DNA of 43,688 nt from Bacillota bacterium. GTDB lineage: Bacteria; Bacillota; Clostridia; Clostridiales; Caloramatoraceae. The notes below the pieces were generated by a model. The model was not told the origin of the DNA, searched no databases, and saw nothing but the letters and a program-made list of their open reading frames with translations. The stretch lies in the NCBI GenBank assembly GCA_023389275.1, contig JAEWEN010000050.1, positions 1 through 43,688 on the forward strand, read 5' to 3'. This document shows positions 39,465 to 43,688 of the stretch, piece after piece. The stretch's first letter is position 1. Every line of letters begins with the position of its first letter. The position numbers were made by a program, and so were the translations under genes.

Positions 39465-41579
39465 TTACACTTTAAATTTTAATACTGAATCAGTCATAGC
39501 TTCACTACTATAGGTTACTTTATCACAAATATCTTTTACTTTTTCAGCTTCATTTAATATTTCTTCTACTTTTTCAACAACACTATTAGTTTCCATTGCG
39601 CCTTCAGATGCTGCTTGTGCTATACCTTCAACAGCTACACCAGCATTTTTTATAGAATCAAGTATTTTTTCAGTAGATGTTTTAAATCCTTCTAAAAGAT
39701 CAGATATTGTTTTAGTATCCTCATTATATTCATCTACAGTTAATATCATATTTCTATAGTCTTTAGAAACATTTTCATTTAAAAACACAAGCATACTATT
39801 TGAAGTTTCAACTAATTTTTCAACAGATGAAGTTACCTTATTAGTTATATCTTGAATTTCAACTACAGTGCTTTTTGAAGTTTCTGCGAGGTTTCTTATT
39901 TCATCTGCAACAACTGCAAATCCTCTTCCAGACTCTCCAGCTCTTGCCGCTTCTATTGCTGCATTTAAAGCTAGTAAATTTGTTTGTTCTGTTATTTCCA
40001 TTATAGATTGTGATAATATTTGAATTTTTGATACGTACTTAGATTCTTCCAAAGCATCCTCTAACTCTTTTCCTGTTGTTTCAATTACCTTTTCTCCATC
40101 TTTAAAGGCAGTTTCTAATTCTTTTTTGGTGTTAAATGCTTTTAGATTTATTTCGTCTGATATTTTTCTGCCGTTATTTGCTTTTTCATTTATTTCAACT
40201 GCTTCTTTTTGAATTTCCTCTGCTAAAGCATTCATTTCCTCAGAAGATGCAGCTGTTTCTTGCATATTAGCAGAAAGTTCTTGAGATATTGCTGATACGC
40301 TTTGTATATCATTTGTTAGGATGTTTACACTTTCTATAGCTTCATGTGCATAGTCATAAACATCCTTTGATTCTTTTTGAATATTATATATAGTTTCTCT
40401 TGTATTGTCTTTCATATTAAGAAGAGACTTTCCAAGTATTCCTATTTCATCTTCTCTGTTAATTAACTCATCTGGAATATACCCTGTAAAATCTGCCTGT
40501 CCCATTCTTTCCATATACATAGAAGTTTCTTCTATAGGTTTAAATATTTTTTTAGTTATAAGATAAATTATAATCATAGATATTATAATAACTGCTAAGG
40601 ATAAAAACACAATATTTTTAAAAGTCTTTTTATACTGTGCATAAATGCTTTCACTAGGTATAAATGCTCCAAATCCCCAAGTTCCTTCTACACCTTCTAG
40701 ATTTACAGGTGTATACACAGATATGTCACCTTTATTTTCATAATCTACTTGTTTATTTTCACTTATACCTTTTAACACAATATTTGCTTTATCTTCTTGT
40801 CCAAAGCCTTTTAAAAACTCATTTATTGTTTTTCCTATAGAGTCAGGAAACTCTCCTTGAGCTAAAATATTACCTTTATTAGTAATTAAAGAAGCATATC
40901 CACCTAAAGGTTTTACTTTCATTATATTTTCTTGAAGCTTATCGAGCTTTATATCTCCTCCTACAACCCCTATAAACTTACCATCTTTATCTAAAATAGG
41001 AGATACAACAGCTGTAATCCATGATTTTTTTCCAGCGGTTTCATACTCAATAGGCTCCATTAAAAACGGCTTTTTTAATGTTTTAGCAATATAATAGTAG
41101 TTTTTCGTATCTGTTTCACTAAAATCTGTAATAGTGCTTATGTCTATTTTACTTCCTTCTTTTCCAAGGTATGTTATAAATCTTCCTGTTTCATTATGTC
41201 CTTCTTTGTTTACATACTCACTATCTTTTCCATCATAGGCATTAGGTTCAAAAATAACATAAAGTCCATCTAAATATTTATTTTCTAATAAATAATTTTT
41301 TAACATAACAATTGCTTCTTCTCTAGATACACTTTTATTTTCCCATGAGTTTTTCATGTAGCTTGTCATTGATAGCGTGCTTTGTGCCGAGGCACTTAAA
41401 GTACTTGATATTTCTTTAGAGTATGTGTTTGTAATTTGCTTTCCAAGATTCACAGAACTATTTAGTGAATCTTTTTTAAGTTGATTTAAGGTAACAAAGC
41501 TAATTGTAAAAATAATGGCTAACACTATTATCCCTACAATTAAACTTACTTTAGAAGATAGTCTTTTCTTTTTAAACAA
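39465..41579 (-). CDS. methyl-accepting chemotaxis protein with Cache sensor domain
   Basis: 704 residues. Membrane helix 1 at about 11-31, an extracellular dCache-like domain to about 315 (YLDGLYVIFEPNAYDGKD, WITAVVSPILDKDGKFIGVVGGDI), helix 2 at about 320-340, HAMP, then a signalling domain with the hairpin tip EQTNLLALNAAIEAARAGE. The first helix is basic at its front (KKKRLSSKVS). Start TTG, about 9 bases after AGGGGG. It would bind a small ligand outside the cell and steer CheA. The ligand is unknown. A second receptor gene lies upstream on the same strand with its own terminator. Confidence 0.93.
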   Translation of the reverse strand: MFKKKRLSSKVSLIVGIIVLAIIFTISFVTLNQLKKDSLNSSVNLGKQITNTYSKEISSTLSASAQSTLSMTSYMKNSWENKSVSREEAIVMLKNYLLENKYLDGLYVIFEPNAYDGKDSEYVNKEGHNETGRFITYLGKEGSKIDISTITDFSETDTKNYYYIAKTLKKPFLMEPIEYETAGKKSWITAVVSPILDKDGKFIGVVGGDIKLDKLQENIMKVKPLGGYASLITNKGNILAQGEFPDSIGKTINEFLKGFGQEDKANIVLKGISENKQVDYENKGDISVYTPVNLEGVEGTWGFGAFIPSESIYAQYKKTFKNIVFLSLAVIIISMIIIYLITKKIFKPIEETSMYMERMGQADFTGYIPDELINREDEIGILGKSLLNMKDNTRETIYNIQKESKDVYDYAHEAIESVNILTNDIQSVSAISQELSANMQETAASSEEMNALAEEIQKEAVEINEKANNGRKISDEINLKAFNTKKELETAFKDGEKVIETTGKELEDALEESKYVSKIQILSQSIMEITEQTNLLALNAAIEAARAGESGRGFAVVADEIRNLAETSKSTVVEIQDITNKVTSSVEKLVETSNSMLVFLNENVSKDYRNMILTVDEYNEDTKTISDLLEGFKTSTEKILDSIKNAGVAVEGIAQAASEGAMETNSVVEKVEEILNEAEKVKDICDKVTYSSEAMTDSVLKFKV

Positions 41580-41655
41580 AGTAAAGCCCCCTTTCTATAC
41601 TGTTATATATATTATATCATTTTTGTAAATTATTGTATATTTTTAAACACTTAAA

Positions 41656-41678
41656 AAAGAGGCGTATACCACCTCTTT
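41656..41678 (-). terminator. terminator of the second chemoreceptor gene
   Basis: AAAGAGG / CCTCTTT, 7-bp stem, T-run on the minus strand. Confidence 0.65.
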
Positions 41679-41683
41679 CTCAT

Positions 41684-43684
41684 TTATACTTTAAATTGAT
41701 TAATTAAAGTTATAAGCTCTTCATTCATATTGTTTAGCTTATCTATAAGCCCAAAGGTTTTAGTAATTGAAGTTTCTTGGCTTTCTGTAGAACTGCTTAC
41801 CTCTTCAGCACATGCTGCATTTTCATGGGCAATAGATGCAATGTCTTCAATAGAAGTTAAAACCTTATCTTTAGAATCTGATATTTCTTTCATATTGTCA
41901 TGTAAAATATCTATGCTTTTTACTACAGCCTCTATTGAATCACCTAGTTCTTTTAAAGCTATATTTGCATCATCAGCAGATATTTTAGCGTCATCTACAG
42001 AAACCTTAGACTCTTCTACACTTTTAGTTGTAATGTCTATTAAATTTATAATATCATTAATTATTTTTTGTATTTCTGTAGAAGATCTATCTGATTGTTC
42101 TGCAAGTACACTAACTTGATTTGCAACTACAGAAAAACCTCTTCCATGTTCTCCTGCTCTTGCAGCTTCTATAGATGCATTTAAAGCAAGCAGATTTGTT
42201 TGATCTGATATAGCTTTAATTGTATCTACTATATTTCCTATAGTATTTGACATACTTAAAAGCTCACTTATATTTTCATATACTATATTAGAATTTTTAG
42301 TAGATTCAGTTAGCTTATCATTTAATCCAGTTATATATTCTCTTCCCTTATCATTTCTTCTTCTCATATCCATAGTACTGTCTATAACATGGTTTAACTC
42401 TTTATTTCCAAGTTTAATTTTGTCATCTAATATATTTGTAAGCTCTAATGTATCACTTGTGCTTGCAGCTTGTATACTAGACCCTGATGCTATTTCTCCA
42501 ACTGCTCCTGATATTTCTGATGTAGAAGAAGTAATAACTTTACTATGGCCTTGAATTTCCCTGTTGTTATCTAAAAGATTATTTGAAAGATCTTTTATGC
42601 TTAAAACAAGCTCTCTTATTTTTCTAACTGTTGAGTTTACACTACTTGCAAGCATTCCCATTTCATCTTTTGAAGTTTCTTCTACCTTAACAGTAAGATC
42701 TCCCTCTTCTAGCTTTTCAATTCCATCCATTATATTTTCAATTGGTTTTATTGCAAGTCTTGTTATCATTTTATACACTATAAAACTTGCTACTAAAACT
42801 ATAACTAAAACTATAAATACAATTAATGTTCTAAGTTTGCTATTAAAGCTATTTAAACTTTCTAAACTTTGTTCTATTACTATATAGTTATTATCAAATT
42901 TTTGATATGTTAATAGCATATCAAGTTTATCAGTTTTATACTCTAAAGCCCCAGAATCACCGCTTAAAGAATTTTTATCACCTATTAATTCTTTTATATT
43001 TTTTCCCTTTAACTTTGCATCTTTATGAAAAAGTATATTTCCATCTGACTTTACTATAAATGCTTTAGCATCTCCACCAAGTGTCATATTACTTAAAAGA
43101 CTTTCTATATTTAGTGTTTTTTGAATACTAATTATTGCCTCTGGAGAAAAACCTACTTGAACTATTCCGCCATCAAGGCTTTTAACTCCTATAAATTGAA
43201 AAAGCTTACCATCTGTTCCCTTTGGCATAGGCTTTTGAGCTAAATATTCTACTTTACCACTTAATATATCTAAAAATGGTTTTGTTTGTTCAGAATCGTT
43301 AAAGTTAAAGTTAATGTATTCTTGTATATTACTATGGGTTATAACCCCAGCACTATTAATAACACATATTTCTTCAACATTTAAACTTTTTGCTAACTCT
43401 TTTAGTCCTTCAGTTGATTTTAATCCCTGATTGTCATTTAATATACGAGCTATACTGTTTGCAAGTGGCACTGCTGTTTTCGATATAGTTTCTGTTGTTG
43501 TGTCTACTGCTTTTTGTTGATTTAAAACTATATTTTTTACATTTGTAAGATTATCATTAGCATCTTTCACCAAATTGTTATAAAAAAGATTAGATGTTCT
43601 TAATATAATATAAATAGATAAAAGGACTAGTGATGAAACAAGTAATGTTATTACAGGTATAATAACTTTATATCTAAAACTCAT
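41684..43684 (-). CDS. methyl-accepting chemotaxis protein with single extracellular sensor
   Basis: 666 residues. Helix 1 at about 7-28, periplasmic-type sensor domain to about 285 (VEEICVINSAGVITHSNIQEYINF, a PAS/Cache fold), helix 2 at about 287-307, HAMP (TRLAIKPIENIMDGIEKLEEGDLTV) and a signalling domain with SDQTNLLALNASIEAARAGEHGRGFSVVANQV. The ATG lies four bases from the window end, so its ribosome binding site is outside and the start is not confirmed. Different sensor domain from its neighbour, so probably a different ligand. Confidence 0.9.
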   Translation of the reverse strand: MSFRYKVIIPVITLLVSSLVLLSIYIILRTSNLFYNNLVKDANDNLTNVKNIVLNQQKAVDTTTETISKTAVPLANSIARILNDNQGLKSTEGLKELAKSLNVEEICVINSAGVITHSNIQEYINFNFNDSEQTKPFLDILSGKVEYLAQKPMPKGTDGKLFQFIGVKSLDGGIVQVGFSPEAIISIQKTLNIESLLSNMTLGGDAKAFIVKSDGNILFHKDAKLKGKNIKELIGDKNSLSGDSGALEYKTDKLDMLLTYQKFDNNYIVIEQSLESLNSFNSKLRTLIVFIVLVIVLVASFIVYKMITRLAIKPIENIMDGIEKLEEGDLTVKVEETSKDEMGMLASSVNSTVRKIRELVLSIKDLSNNLLDNNREIQGHSKVITSSTSEISGAVGEIASGSSIQAASTSDTLELTNILDDKIKLGNKELNHVIDSTMDMRRRNDKGREYITGLNDKLTESTKNSNIVYENISELLSMSNTIGNIVDTIKAISDQTNLLALNASIEAARAGEHGRGFSVVANQVSVLAEQSDRSSTEIQKIINDIINLIDITTKSVEESKVSVDDAKISADDANIALKELGDSIEAVVKSIDILHDNMKEISDSKDKVLTSIEDIASIAHENAACAEEVSSSTESQETSITKTFGLIDKLNNMNEELITLINQFKV

Positions 43685-43688
43685 TAAC

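Noticed and set aside
1..43688. CRISPR arrays, tRNA, rRNA or known riboswitches
   Set aside because: No regularly spaced repeats, no cloverleaf-like sequence and no recognisable riboswitch core were seen on either strand by reading; a covariance-model scan would be needed to exclude them fully.

Overview
The window is about 43.7 kb of very AT-rich, gene-dense DNA from a spore-forming low-GC Firmicute, almost certainly Clostridium sensu stricto (botulinum/novyi/tetani-like by gene content). Evidence: SpoIIR, a GerA-type germinant receptor operon, YabG, Veg, four CotS-family coat proteins, cyanophycin genes, two UGA-encoded selenoproteins, strong purine-rich ribosome binding sites and frequent TTG/GTG starts. 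I see no rRNA, tRNA or CRISPR array.

Layout. 1-6.9 kb: a diacylglycerol glycosyltransferase, spoIIR, a four-gene ger operon (small 2-TM protein, GerAA, GerAB, GerAC) and ispE. 7-12.2 kb: cphB-cphA (cyanophycinase and cyanophycin synthetase) behind a forespore-type promoter, then a SPOCS/LysM coat-morphogenesis-like gene behind a sigma-E-type promoter. 12.2-13 kb: a gene-free stretch with a candidate small RNA, then veg with two tandem sigma-A promoters. 13-17.8 kb: a SpoIID-amidase fusion and yabG, which is cut in two by a 2.47-kb site-specific element. 17.8-28.7 kb: two divergent cotS / glycosyltransferase (cotSA-like) clusters, separated by a DppA-like peptidase, a DUF2680 secreted protein, a two-component system with a frameshifted kinase, and a selenocysteine peroxiredoxin. 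28.8-43.7 kb: CDF metal exporter, orphan KdpD sensor, DUF523, TetR-MFS drug-efflux pair, CmpB-like membrane protein, secreted cell-wall amidase with three repeats, manC, a HEPN protein, a HesB-like selenoprotein, an HPP membrane protein and two chemoreceptors.

Most striking system: the sporulation protease gene yabG is interrupted about 12 codons after its probable catalytic Cys by a minimal skin-like element. The element carries a large serine recombinase, a nitroreductase and a 54-codon ORF that could be the excision factor. A 9-bp direct repeat (TGCACCTGC) at both junctions lies in the same yabG reading frame, so precise excision would restore a continuous YabG of about 285 residues. The reconstructed circular attP is a perfect 16-bp inverted repeat around a central GG, the architecture expected for a large serine integrase. 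yabG has a good sigma-K promoter and the SpoIID-amidase gene starts 14 bp after its stop, so excision would also join that gene to the sigma-K promoter.

The rest of the window is consistent with sporulation control. Sequences resembling sigma-F/G promoters precede spoIIR, ger and cphBA; sigma-E-like sequences precede the SPOCS/LysM and CmpB-like genes; sigma-K-like sequences precede yabG, one glycosyltransferase, the cotS trio and manC. All promoter assignments are by eye against consensus sequences and are inferences.
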